In this document: one piece after another, positions 1 through 8,666 of the stretch
How positions within the stretch are numbered: position 1 is the stretch's first letter
Layout: each line of letters begins with the position of its first letter
Translations under genes and position numbers: made by a program
NCBI GenBank assembly: GCA_041159865.1
Contig: JBEAXK010000064.1
Coordinates: 1 to 64,000 of the forward strand
From: BJGN01 sp041159865
Lineage (GTDB): Bacteria; Bacteroidota; Bacteroidia; Chitinophagales; Saprospiraceae
Length of the DNA: 64,000 bases
Reading direction: 5' to 3'
Notes under the pieces: model-generated
What the model was told of the DNA's origin: nothing
Database searches by the model: none
What the model saw: the letters and a program-made list of their open reading frames with translations, nothing else

Positions 1-79
1 CTTAAATAATAACATAGTTTAATTTTTTAAAAAAAGTATTATTATATTTAATAATCCTATTTTTTTAATCTAATCAACA

Positions 80-3000
80 ATGGTAAAAAATCACAAACAA
101 AACATTAAATGGATTGAGGCAAATGCCAGGCAAACCATCCTTTTTTTAGGGTTATGGGTTATGTCGATTTCTTCGCTTCCACTTGCTGCCAACAATTTAA
201 TAAATGCAAAGGCAGCTGTAAACATTAACGGAGAAGTTTCCGATGAAAAGGGAGAGCCTGTTATTGGCGCAACCGTTCAACTAAAAGGAACAGATATTGG
301 AGTTGCAACTGATGAAAATGGAAAATTTAGTATGTCAGTTCCAGATTTAACGGGTACATTGGTCGTATCTTATGTTGGATTTAAAATTCAACAAATAGCT
401 ATCGAGGGGAGAAATTTTATTAAAGTTATACTGGAGGAAGATTCAGAACTGCTTAGCGAAGTAGTTGTCATTGGTTATGGAGAGGTTAAAAAAAGTGATT
501 TAACAGGTGCTGTTGCCTCTATTAAAACGACACAGTTAGAAAACGAAAATCCGCGTACGATTCAAGATATGCTGAGGGGCAATGCAGCAGGTCTGGATGT
601 AAGTTTAAATACTTCAGCAAAAGGAGGAGGAGATTTTTTAGTGAGAGGTCGTGCATCTTTAAATGCATCAAATTCACCATTAATCGTAGTCGATGGAGTC
701 ATTTATCCAGGTCAATTAAGTGATATTAATCCAAATGATATTGCATCGGTGGATATATTAAAGGATGCCAGTTCAGCTGCGGTTTTTGGTGCAAGATCAG
801 CCAATGGAGTAATATTAATGACCACTAAAAAAGGTAAATCAGGTAAACCACAAATTAATTTTAATATAAATTTTGGTAAAAATAATATTGGGAAAAGCTT
901 GCCCCTTTTAACGCCTGAAGAATTTATAAATTGGAGGTCAGATGTTTTATGGAGTATGGTTGGGCATGATCCTGCCAGAGAATTCCAATTTACAAATCCA
1001 GCAAAATTACCCTCAAATGTGAGTTTGCAACAATGGATTGCGTTAGGTGGTGGCTCAGGCGATCCTACAGATATTTGGTTAAACAGGCTTAGATTATTTC
1101 CAGTTGAAATTGCAAATTACAAGGCAGGCAGATCTACAGATTGGGAAAAAGAACTTTATAATTTTAACTCCCTGCAACAAGATCATACAGCAAGTATCTC
1201 AGGTAGTACTGAGAACACAAAATATTATATGTCTCTTGGATATTTAAATAATCAGGGTTTAACCAAAGGCGATTATTTTAGTACCTTCCGTGCAAGGATG
1301 AATTTAGAAACAAAGGTAGCAAGTTATCTTTCTTTTGGTATGAATTTACAATTTGCCGACCGCGATGAAAGTACGATTCCCATTGATTTGGGAAATATGA
1401 TTAGAACTACTCCATTTGGACAAGTATTTGCAGATGATGGGGTTACCTACCGTCAAAGTACCAATGATGATGTGGGAAACAATTCAAATCCATATATAGA
1501 TCAAGCCTTTACAGATAGATTTAGGAAATTTACCAATTTGTTTAGTTCTGTCTTCGTAAAAGGAGATTTGGGATTAGGATTTTCATACCAGATTAATTAC
1601 ACCCCGCGTTTTGAATTTTATACCTATTATAATCACATTTCTGCGACCAGACCAGGTTTAACCAGCAGGAATGGTATTAGCTACAGAGAAAATGAAAAAA
1701 CCTATCAATGGCAATTAGATAATTTGTTGAAATGGAATAAGGTCTTTGGAAAGCACAATATTGATATTACTTTTTTGGCAAATGCAGAAAAATATCAAAT
1801 TTGGAATACTATTGTAAATGCTGAAAATTTTTCACCAGGAGATAATCTGGGTTATCACAATTTAGCAGCAGCAACCTTATTCCCAAGTATAACCAGTAAT
1901 GATCAATACCAGACCGGTGATGCTTTAATGGGAAGATTAAATTATAATTATGCTTCCAGATATTATTTAACAGCTACTTTAAGAAGAGACGGTTTTTCCG
2001 CTTTTGGACAAGGAAATCCAAGAGCTTCTTTCCCTTCCATAGCTTTGGGTTGGGTTGTTTCTGAAGAAAAATTTATGAAAGGAGTTCGGGAATTCCTTGA
2101 TTATGGAAAATTAAGATTATCCTATGGTGAAAATGGCAACAGAGAGATTGGCCGATATGCTGCATTATCTGCATTGACTTCAAGTGTTTATTCTTATACT
2201 TCACCTACTGGAACCACTTTCAATGTAGGCGCAGTTCGTACAGCAAATATGAGTAATCCAAATTTGCGTTGGGAAAGAAACAGTTCTATAAATATTGGCT
2301 TTGATTTTGGTATCAAGGGAAGTATGATAACTGGATCTTTAGATTATTATGAAAGAAAAACGACCGATTTATTGATGAACAGATCTTTACCTAATATTAC
2401 CGGATTTGGAAGTGTAATAGCCAACTTAGGACAGGTTGCTAACAATGGTGTGGAACTTACCTTGAACACAGAAAATGTAAAAACCAATAATTTTTCATGG
2501 CGTACTAGTCTTTCTGCCTGGACAAACCAAAATAAAATTTTAAAATTATATGGCCCTGTTCCTGTAACCGATGCCAATGGAAATACTACTCTGGTGGATC
2601 AGGATGATCAGGCTAATGGTTGGTTCATAGGAAAGCCTATTAACCAGATTTGGGATTATAAAGTTTTAGGAGTATGGCAATTGGAGGAAAGAGATTTAGC
2701 AAAATCTTTTGGATTTACTCCGGGAGATTTTAAATTAGAGGATTTTAATGGAGATGGTAAATATACGCTGGAAGATAAGCAATTCCTTGGTCATCAGAAT
2801 CCTAAGCTTTCTTTTAACCTTAGAAATGAATTTAAAATTTATAAAAATCTGGATTTTTCATTTGCTTTATATGCCAGATTAGGGCAATATACTGCTTACA
2901 ATGAAGCAAAAAATGTCGATTTATTTTATGATCGATCTCAATTTTACAAAAGGCCTTACTGGACACCAACCAATCCAATCAATAATTATGCAAAAATGAT

Positions 3001-3244
3001 GTCTGCAGCTGGTGGTTCTGTGGCTTATACCGTATGGCGTAAATCTTCGTTTGTTCGTTTAAACAATATTAGTCTTTCCTATAGTTTACCAGAATCCATG
3101 TTGCGTAAACTTAAGTTTTCAGCATTAAAAATTTATGTTAACCAGCAAAATGCCGCGGTATTTACGCAATGGGAATATTTCGATCCTGAAAATAAAGGAC
3201 TTACCCCATCTACCACCACATTGGGCTTGAATGTAACTTTTTAA
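80..3244 (+). CDS. SusC/RagA-family TonB-linked outer-membrane receptor
   Basis: Outer-membrane transporter that imports oligosaccharides or similar ligands with the SusD lipoprotein encoded next. Length (1054 aa) is normal for SusC. A long N-terminal hydrophobic segment (about residues 18-37) is the export signal. A carboxypeptidase-regulatory-like domain spans about 48-118 (VIGATVQLKGT), followed by the VVVIGYG linker at 128-134 and a plug with the hallmark VDILKDASSAAVFGARSANG at 224-243. The rest is beta-barrel, ending in the aromatic LGLNVTF. First gene of an apparent + strand run of SusD, two exported oxidoreductases, a DUF6807 protein and a sulfatase. An AT-only inverted repeat with a TATATTTA element lies just upstream. 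The family is certain; the substrate is unknown. Confidence 0.95.
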   Translation: MVKNHKQNIKWIEANARQTILFLGLWVMSISSLPLAANNLINAKAAVNINGEVSDEKGEPVIGATVQLKGTDIGVATDENGKFSMSVPDLTGTLVVSYVGFKIQQIAIEGRNFIKVILEEDSELLSEVVVIGYGEVKKSDLTGAVASIKTTQLENENPRTIQDMLRGNAAGLDVSLNTSAKGGGDFLVRGRASLNASNSPLIVVDGVIYPGQLSDINPNDIASVDILKDASSAAVFGARSANGVILMTTKKGKSGKPQINFNINFGKNNIGKSLPLLTPEEFINWRSDVLWSMVGHDPAREFQFTNPAKLPSNVSLQQWIALGGGSGDPTDIWLNRLRLFPVEIANYKAGRSTDWEKELYNFNSLQQDHTASISGSTENTKYYMSLGYLNNQGLTKGDYFSTFRARMNLETKVASYLSFGMNLQFADRDESTIPIDLGNMIRTTPFGQVFADDGVTYRQSTNDDVGNNSNPYIDQAFTDRFRKFTNLFSSVFVKGDLGLGFSYQINYTPRFEFYTYYNHISATRPGLTSRNGISYRENEKTYQWQLDNLLKWNKVFGKHNIDITFLANAEKYQIWNTIVNAENFSPGDNLGYHNLAAATLFPSITSNDQYQTGDALMGRLNYNYASRYYLTATLRRDGFSAFGQGNPRASFPSIALGWVVSEEKFMKGVREFLDYGKLRLSYGENGNREIGRYAALSALTSSVYSYTSPTGTTFNVGAVRTANMSNPNLRWERNSSINIGFDFGIKGSMITGSLDYYERKTTDLLMNRSLPNITGFGSVIANLGQVANNGVELTLNTENVKTNNFSWRTSLSAWTNQNKILKLYGPVPVTDANGNTTLVDQDDQANGWFIGKPINQIWDYKVLGVWQLEERDLAKSFGFTPGDFKLEDFNGDGKYTLEDKQFLGHQNPKLSFNLRNEFKIYKNLDFSFALYARLGQYTAYNEAKNVDLFYDRSQFYKRPYWTPTNPINNYAKMMSAAGGSVAYTVWRKSSFVRLNNISLSYSLPESMLRKLKFSALKIYVNQQNAAVFTQWEYFDPENKGLTPSTTTLGLNVTF

Positions 3245-3282
3245 AAACGAAGACATTTCTAAATTTTAAACGAAGCATTTTT

Positions 3283-5115
3283 ATGAAAAATAATATAGTA
3301 ATTCATAAACTATTGGTTATTGGGACACTTGTCCTCCTTGCCAATACAAGTTGTAAGGAAAGTTGGTTGGAACCTCAGCCTCTCTCCTTCTTTACTCCTG
3401 AAAATACCTTCACCACGGAAGCAGGTTTCAATTCAGCCTTAGCTTCATGTGCAAGTAATATTCGAGAGGAATACTACGGCGACGGTTCACCTATTATTAC
3501 AGAATGTATTTTTTCTGAAGTAGCCGTTGAGGGTACTACTGATAAATTTGGACCTGCTGTAAATTTAAACGTCTTAATAACCCCTGATGCAAATCTAAAC
3601 AGTGCTGATTTTAACAGAATTGGATGGTATTGGGAAAAAGGCTGGTTAGGTATTCGTCTTGCAAATACCATTATTGATAGACTGCCTGCTGCCACGGGTG
3701 TGAAAGATGCCGTAAAAGAGGTTATCCTGGGTAAAGCTTATTTCTATCGGGCATATCAATATTATCGTCTGGTTCATCAGTTTGGAGATATTCCTACTTC
3801 CTTTAAAGAACTTTCAGAGCCCAAACTCGACTTTCAAACAGTGAAAAGAGAGGTTATTCTTCAAAAAATTAAATCAGATCTTGACTTTGCTTTCAAAGTG
3901 GTTCCCTTTGTTGGTAATAAAGGAGATGTAAATAAAGGGGCAATCGGGCATTTATTGACAAAAGTGAATCTGGCCTTGGGTTTATATGACGATGCAATTG
4001 CTTCGGCTGACCAGGTTATTAATTCAGGAACTTTTAAATTGATGACCGCTCGTTTTGGTGCAAATGCAGGGGATGCTACTAAAAATGTAATCTGGGATTT
4101 ACACAGACCCTTAAATAAATTTTTACCTGCCAATACTGAGGTGTTATTCTCAGCTGTTGATCGATTTGGATTGACCAGTGCCACTACTACAGGTACGACT
4201 TCTATGCGACAGGCTGTACCTTTTTATACAAGTCCAAATATTTTGACTCCTGATGGCAAACAAGGTATGAATCCCAATGTAGTTGAAATAGATTTGGGAA
4301 CAAGATTCGGCCGCGGTATTGGTCGTTGCAGAGGTACCACCTATAGTACATTAACCATCTGGGATGATGAAAAAGATTTACGTCATGATGTTAAATCTGG
4401 TAATTGGATGAATATGGAAAATTTAGTTTATAATAATCCAACCATTAAAACGACCTCTCCCTTTTATGGAAAACCTCTTCAACTCAGAGATGCAACAGGA
4501 AAATTGTTAATTTCAGGTGGTGATACCATAAGAAACTGGTTTAGCTGGCCTCATTATAAACTGTATATTGAAGACGCTATACGTATTCCATATCAAGGTG
4601 GAAATTCAGATTGGTATATTTTCCGTTTAGCCGAAACTTATTTATTAAGAGCAGAGGCACACTTCTTTAAAGGTAATATTGCAGCAGCAACTGCTGATGT
4701 AAATACAGTCAGAACAAGAGCAGGTTGTAGCCCTTATGCTGGGGGAGTAGATATTGGGATTATCTTAGATGAAAGAGCCAGAGAGTTGTATTATGAAGAA
4801 CCAAGAAAGACAGAATTAACCAGAATTGCTTATCAAATGGCTAAATCGGGAAAGTCCTATAATGGTAAAACCTATACCACAACTAATTTCTCAGCATCAA
4901 ATTTCTTTTATGACAGAATAATGGATAAAAACATTTTTTATAAAAACAATATAAAAAATGTTCGTGGAGATGCTTACACCATTAGTCCATACCACGTCCT
5001 TTGGCCCATTCCGAGAAATGCTATCTTAGCGAATAGCTTGAATCAGTTAAATCAGAATATTGGTTACGCTGGTAGCGAAAAAAATAAACCGGCTTTAGAT
5101 AAAATTCCGGAATAA
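3283..5115 (+). CDS. SusD/RagB-family ligand-binding lipoprotein
   Basis: Surface lipoprotein that caps the SusC barrel and binds the incoming ligand. The lipobox LANTSC puts the lipidated cysteine at residue 24, followed by KES, the charged start typical of surface-exposed Bacteroidota lipoproteins. TPR-like helices are suggested around YFYRAYQYYRLV (about 148-159), and the family C-terminal pattern RLAETYLLRAEAHFFKGN lies near 450. At 610 aa it is slightly longer than average. It starts 38 bases after the SusC stop and surely shares its transcript. SusC and SusD here are clearly different in sequence from the pair at 45.6-50.3 kb, so two ligands are likely. Confidence 0.95.
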   Translation: MKNNIVIHKLLVIGTLVLLANTSCKESWLEPQPLSFFTPENTFTTEAGFNSALASCASNIREEYYGDGSPIITECIFSEVAVEGTTDKFGPAVNLNVLITPDANLNSADFNRIGWYWEKGWLGIRLANTIIDRLPAATGVKDAVKEVILGKAYFYRAYQYYRLVHQFGDIPTSFKELSEPKLDFQTVKREVILQKIKSDLDFAFKVVPFVGNKGDVNKGAIGHLLTKVNLALGLYDDAIASADQVINSGTFKLMTARFGANAGDATKNVIWDLHRPLNKFLPANTEVLFSAVDRFGLTSATTTGTTSMRQAVPFYTSPNILTPDGKQGMNPNVVEIDLGTRFGRGIGRCRGTTYSTLTIWDDEKDLRHDVKSGNWMNMENLVYNNPTIKTTSPFYGKPLQLRDATGKLLISGGDTIRNWFSWPHYKLYIEDAIRIPYQGGNSDWYIFRLAETYLLRAEAHFFKGNIAAATADVNTVRTRAGCSPYAGGVDIGIILDERARELYYEEPRKTELTRIAYQMAKSGKSYNGKTYTTTNFSASNFFYDRIMDKNIFYKNNIKNVRGDAYTISPYHVLWPIPRNAILANSLNQLNQNIGYAGSEKNKPALDKIPE

Positions 5116-5160
5116 AAATTTCTTAACTTGAAGGCATTATAAAAATGCAAATCATTTCAG

Positions 5161-6540
5161 ATGAAAAGAAGAGATTTTATAGGCAAATCATTAGTGGGTG
5201 TGGTAGGTGCAATTGCCGTTCCTACCATTGTACCATCCAGCGTTTTTGGAAAAAATGCACCAAGTAATAAAATTAATGTAGGTCAGATTGGTTGCGGCCG
5301 TATTGCCCGCGATCATGATTTACCAGGTACGATGCAACACGAAATTGCTAGGTTAGTGGCGGTTTGTGATTTAGATAAAAATCGCCTCCTCGATGGCAAA
5401 AAATTGGTGGAAGCTTACTATACCAAAAAAACAGGGAATGCCAATTATGTCGATGTTAAAATGTATGATGATTATCATGATATGTTGAATAACAAGGATA
5501 TTGATGCCATTATTATCAGTACCCCTGACCATTGGCATTCTCAACCTGCCCTGGAAGCGGCTTTGGCTGGAAAAGATGTTTATCTTCAGAAACCAACTTC
5601 TTTAACCATCGCGGAAGGTCGTTTGTTAAGTGATATAGTTAAAAAGAAAGGGATCATTCTTCAGGTTGGAACCCAGCAAAGATCTTCACCACAATTTAGA
5701 ATTGCTGCTGAGCTGGTTAGAAATGGTCGCATTGGAAAACTGCATACGGTAAAAATTGGTTTGCCAGGAGATCCATCCGGCCCACCCGCTCCAGCAATGC
5801 CCGTTCCTTCTGGCTTTAATTATGATATGTGGCTGGGTTCAACGCCAGAGGTGCCTTATACCGAAATTGGGGTGCATCCACAAAAAGGTTACGATCGTCC
5901 TGGCTGGCTTAGACTGGAACAATATGGAGCAGGTATGATTACAGGTTGGGGTCAACACCATTTTGATTCCGCAGCCTGGGGTATGGATACAGAATATACA
6001 GGCCCAATATCCGTTCAGGCAGTTGCTGAGTTTCCTAAATCTGGACTTTGGAATGTTCACGGCGATTTTATGGTTAAAGCAGAATACGCTAATGGAATTA
6101 CTATGTTTACCAGTGGCGGATTCCCCAATGGCATCAGATATGAAGGAACGGATGGTTGGATTTTTGTTTCCAGAGGAAATTATGTTGCCTCTGCCAGCGA
6201 TCCAGTCACAGCCGCTAAAAGTAGTAAAGCACTCGATGCCAGTGACCCAAAAATTTTAACATCTGTCATTGGCGAAAATGAAATACACTTGTATAAAAGT
6301 GATGAACAACATGGAAATTGGTTAGACTGCATACAAAGTCGTAAGGAACCTATCTCTCCAGTTGAAATAGGCCACCGTACTTGCTCGGTTTGTCTGGTAA
6401 GTCACATCGCGATGAAATTACCAAGAAAATTACAATGGGATCCTAAAGCAGAAAGATTTATCAATGATGATGAAGCAAATGCTATGCTTAGTCGTCCGCA
6501 GCGTAAACCTTATGGCACTTCTCATGTAAAAATTTCTTAA
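5161..6540 (+). CDS. Tat-exported Gfo/Idh/MocA-family oxidoreductase (1)
   Basis: NAD(P)-dependent sugar- or cyclitol-type dehydrogenase, predicted periplasmic. A twin-arginine signal begins at residue 2 (KRRDFIGKS) with a hydrophobic core to about 30. The Rossmann motif GQIGCGRIAR is at 41-50. The family EKP element reads QKP (143-145), keeping the lysine. A GQHHFD element at 264-269 supplies the histidine and aspartate expected in the C-terminal half. Length 459 aa. It lies 45 bases after SusD and 8 bases before a second Gfo/Idh/MocA gene. In this family, exported members such as glucose-fructose oxidoreductase carry a tightly bound cofactor, so Tat export of the folded holoenzyme makes sense. 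Substrate unknown; the context suggests a sugar or glycoside imported by the SusCD pair. Confidence 0.9.
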   Translation: MKRRDFIGKSLVGVVGAIAVPTIVPSSVFGKNAPSNKINVGQIGCGRIARDHDLPGTMQHEIARLVAVCDLDKNRLLDGKKLVEAYYTKKTGNANYVDVKMYDDYHDMLNNKDIDAIIISTPDHWHSQPALEAALAGKDVYLQKPTSLTIAEGRLLSDIVKKKGIILQVGTQQRSSPQFRIAAELVRNGRIGKLHTVKIGLPGDPSGPPAPAMPVPSGFNYDMWLGSTPEVPYTEIGVHPQKGYDRPGWLRLEQYGAGMITGWGQHHFDSAAWGMDTEYTGPISVQAVAEFPKSGLWNVHGDFMVKAEYANGITMFTSGGFPNGIRYEGTDGWIFVSRGNYVASASDPVTAAKSSKALDASDPKILTSVIGENEIHLYKSDEQHGNWLDCIQSRKEPISPVEIGHRTCSVCLVSHIAMKLPRKLQWDPKAERFINDDEANAMLSRPQRKPYGTSHVKIS

Positions 6541-6548
6541 TCATTTTT

Positions 6549-7718
6549 ATGGAAAAACAACCAAACAGGCGACGGGATTTTTTAAAAGAATCCGTCGCCT
6601 CTGCGGCTGGTTTATTTATACTTCCAGCGCTTCCTTCTCTGTCTTTAGGGACAGTAAAAACCGAAGTAGTTCAACCTGTAAATTTAAATCCTCATCCTTC
6701 ACCCAGAATCAAATTCGCTGTCATTGGCATGAATCATGGCCATATTTATGGTCAGACTGATGCAGTGATTCGAGGAGGTGGAGAACTGGTTGCCTGTTTC
6801 GCAAAAGAAGCAGATTTATTAGCAGAATTTACCAAACGATATCCTCAGGCTAAAGTAGCTGTCAGTGAAAAAGCTATCTTGGAGGATTCATCTATTCAAT
6901 TGGTTTTAAGTTCTATAACGCCAGTGGAAAGAGCTCCTTTGGGCATCCGCGTGATGAAAAGCGGAAAGGATTATATGGCTGATAAGCCTGGAATAACGAC
7001 TCTTGCTCAATTGGCTCAGGTTAAAAAAGTACAAAAGGAAACGGGTAGAATTTATTCCATTATGTACAGTGAGCGACTTGAAAACAGAGCTACTGTAAAA
7101 GCAGGAGAGCTGGTACAGGCTGGTGCTATTGGTAAGGTTATTCAAACAATAGGACTCGGTCCACATAGAATGAATGTGAAATCCAGACCACCCTGGTTTT
7201 TTGACAAGCAGTATTTTGGGGGTATTATTTGCGATATTGCCTCTCATCAATTTGATCAGTTTCTCTTTTTTACAGGCTCAACCAAAGCTGAGATTATCGC
7301 ATCTCAAACAGGTAATACCCATTTCCCTCAATATCCACAATTTGAAGATTTTGGAGACGCAATGGTGAGGGGGAATATGGGAACTGGATATATTAGGGTT
7401 GATTGGTTTACTCCCGACGGACTTAAATCGTGGGGTGACGGACGACTAACCATTCTTGGAACAGACGGATTTATTGAAATCAGGAAAAATATTGATCCTG
7501 GTGGTCGTTCAGGGGGCAATCATCTTTTTCTAACCGATAATAAGGAAACACGCTATTTTGATTGTAAAGAACAAGATCTTCCTTATGGCAGGCTATTAGT
7601 GGATGATGTTTTAAACAGAACGGAGACGGCTATGTCTCAGCACCATTGCTTTTTAGCTACAGAACTTGCGCTAAAAGCGCAATATACAGCAGACAATGTT
7701 ACTTTTGAATCCAAATAA
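6549..7718 (+). CDS. Tat-exported Gfo/Idh/MocA-family oxidoreductase (2)
   Basis: Second exported oxidoreductase of the locus, 389 aa and only distantly similar to its neighbour. The Tat signal is NRRRDFLKES at 6-15, then a hydrophobic stretch to about 33. The nucleotide-binding motif is degenerate: KFAVIGMNHGHIYG (55-68) has MNHGH in place of the usual GxG spacing. The catalytic EKP element is DKP at 145-147, and SHQFDQF at 232-238 gives the expected His and Asp. Because both the dinucleotide motif and EKP are altered, its activity is less certain than that of the first paralogue. It may act on the product of the upstream enzyme, or bind rather than oxidise a sugar. Start chosen at the ATG 8 bases after the previous stop. 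Confidence 0.85.
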   Translation: MEKQPNRRRDFLKESVASAAGLFILPALPSLSLGTVKTEVVQPVNLNPHPSPRIKFAVIGMNHGHIYGQTDAVIRGGGELVACFAKEADLLAEFTKRYPQAKVAVSEKAILEDSSIQLVLSSITPVERAPLGIRVMKSGKDYMADKPGITTLAQLAQVKKVQKETGRIYSIMYSERLENRATVKAGELVQAGAIGKVIQTIGLGPHRMNVKSRPPWFFDKQYFGGIICDIASHQFDQFLFFTGSTKAEIIASQTGNTHFPQYPQFEDFGDAMVRGNMGTGYIRVDWFTPDGLKSWGDGRLTILGTDGFIEIRKNIDPGGRSGGNHLFLTDNKETRYFDCKEQDLPYGRLLVDDVLNRTETAMSQHHCFLATELALKAQYTADNVTFESK

Positions 7719-7738
7719 AAATTTTAATTCTATTCTTG

Positions 7739-8638
7739 GTGAAATCTAAATATTCCTTCCTTTTCTTTTTTCTGCTGTCCTATGTAATTCAGGGATTTAG
7801 TCAGTTAAAAGTAACAGCGATAAAACATAATGAAAAAATTGAAGTACTTATAAATAAGAATTTATTTACCTCTTATTTATTCTCAGAGGAGGAAAAATAT
7901 CCTTTTTTCTTCCCGGTAAACGGACCATCATACGCAAGTGTCACTTCAATGAGAAATGCCAATTATCCACACCATAGCTCTTTGTTTTTTGGTTGTGATA
8001 AGGTAAATGGGGGTAACTTTTGGCAAGAAGGCCTTGATAGAGGTCAAATTATTTCTTTGCGTGCCGATATTATCCCTTCTGATGAGTACAAAGTAATCAT
8101 CGAAAATGAATGTATTTGGAGAAGACCGGCTGCCAATGCGCCTATTAAAGATTTAAGAAAAATGACCATTACTGCACCTTCCAATGAGCTGTATCAAATT
8201 GATTTTGATATTACCATGGAAATGTTGGAAAATGTGGTTATTGAAAAAACAAATCATTCTCTTTTTAGCGGAAGAATGGATCCTGATTTAGCCGTAATAA
8301 ATGGTGGCATCATGGTAAACGCAGAAGGAGCACAAACGGAAAAGGGTACCTTCGGTCTCCCTTCACCCTGGATAGATTGTTCGGGAAAAAGAGGAGATAA
8401 AATGGAGGGCATGGCCATTTTGCAACACCCCTCCAATCCAGGTTATCCTGCTCCTTGGTTTACCCGCGACTATGGCTTTTTTTCACCCACCCCAATGTAT
8501 TGGCCTAAAGATGAAAATTTGGGTTCGGTTTACAGCAAAGGGGATAAATTAACCCTTCGCTATCGGGTTTTAGTCCATTCGGGAAATCATGAAACTTCAA
8601 AGATTGCACAACTTTTTGAGGTCTATAAAAAGGAATAA
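7739..8638 (+). CDS. DUF6807 (PmoA-like) secreted protein
   Basis: Secreted protein of the DUF6807 family, often labelled PmoA although it is not methane monooxygenase. The family signature HHSSLFFGCDKVNGGNFW is present near residues 80-98, and IDCSGKRG plus a late TRDYGFFSP element fit the same family. No ATG lies upstream of the mature domain. Translation must begin at GTG 7739 (or the adjoining TTG 7736), which directly precedes a good signal peptide (KSKYSFLFFFLLSYVIQGFS). It follows the second oxidoreductase by about 20 bases. The family is frequently encoded beside Gfo/Idh/MocA enzymes (my recollection), which suggests a joint role in sugar or glycoside processing; the biochemical function is not established. 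Confidence 0.8.
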   Translation: MKSKYSFLFFFLLSYVIQGFSQLKVTAIKHNEKIEVLINKNLFTSYLFSEEEKYPFFFPVNGPSYASVTSMRNANYPHHSSLFFGCDKVNGGNFWQEGLDRGQIISLRADIIPSDEYKVIIENECIWRRPAANAPIKDLRKMTITAPSNELYQIDFDITMEMLENVVIEKTNHSLFSGRMDPDLAVINGGIMVNAEGAQTEKGTFGLPSPWIDCSGKRGDKMEGMAILQHPSNPGYPAPWFTRDYGFFSPTPMYWPKDENLGSVYSKGDKLTLRYRVLVHSGNHETSKIAQLFEVYKKE

Positions 8639-8666
8639 AAGTACATTTTGGAAAATACCTTTTAGT

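Noticed and set aside
38..55. Operator before the first SusC gene
   Set aside because: The 7-bp inverted repeat is made only of A and T in an AT-rich leader and overlaps a TATATTTA element; chance is likely.
7739..8638. Methane monooxygenase subunit (PmoA)
   Set aside because: The HHSSLFFG...GGNFW signature belongs to the DUF6807 family; there are no membrane helices or copper-site residues of true PmoA.
8589..8666. In-frame longer start for the first sulfatase
   Set aside because: It overlaps the DUF6807 gene by 50 bases and would place charged residues before the clear signal peptide at 8667.
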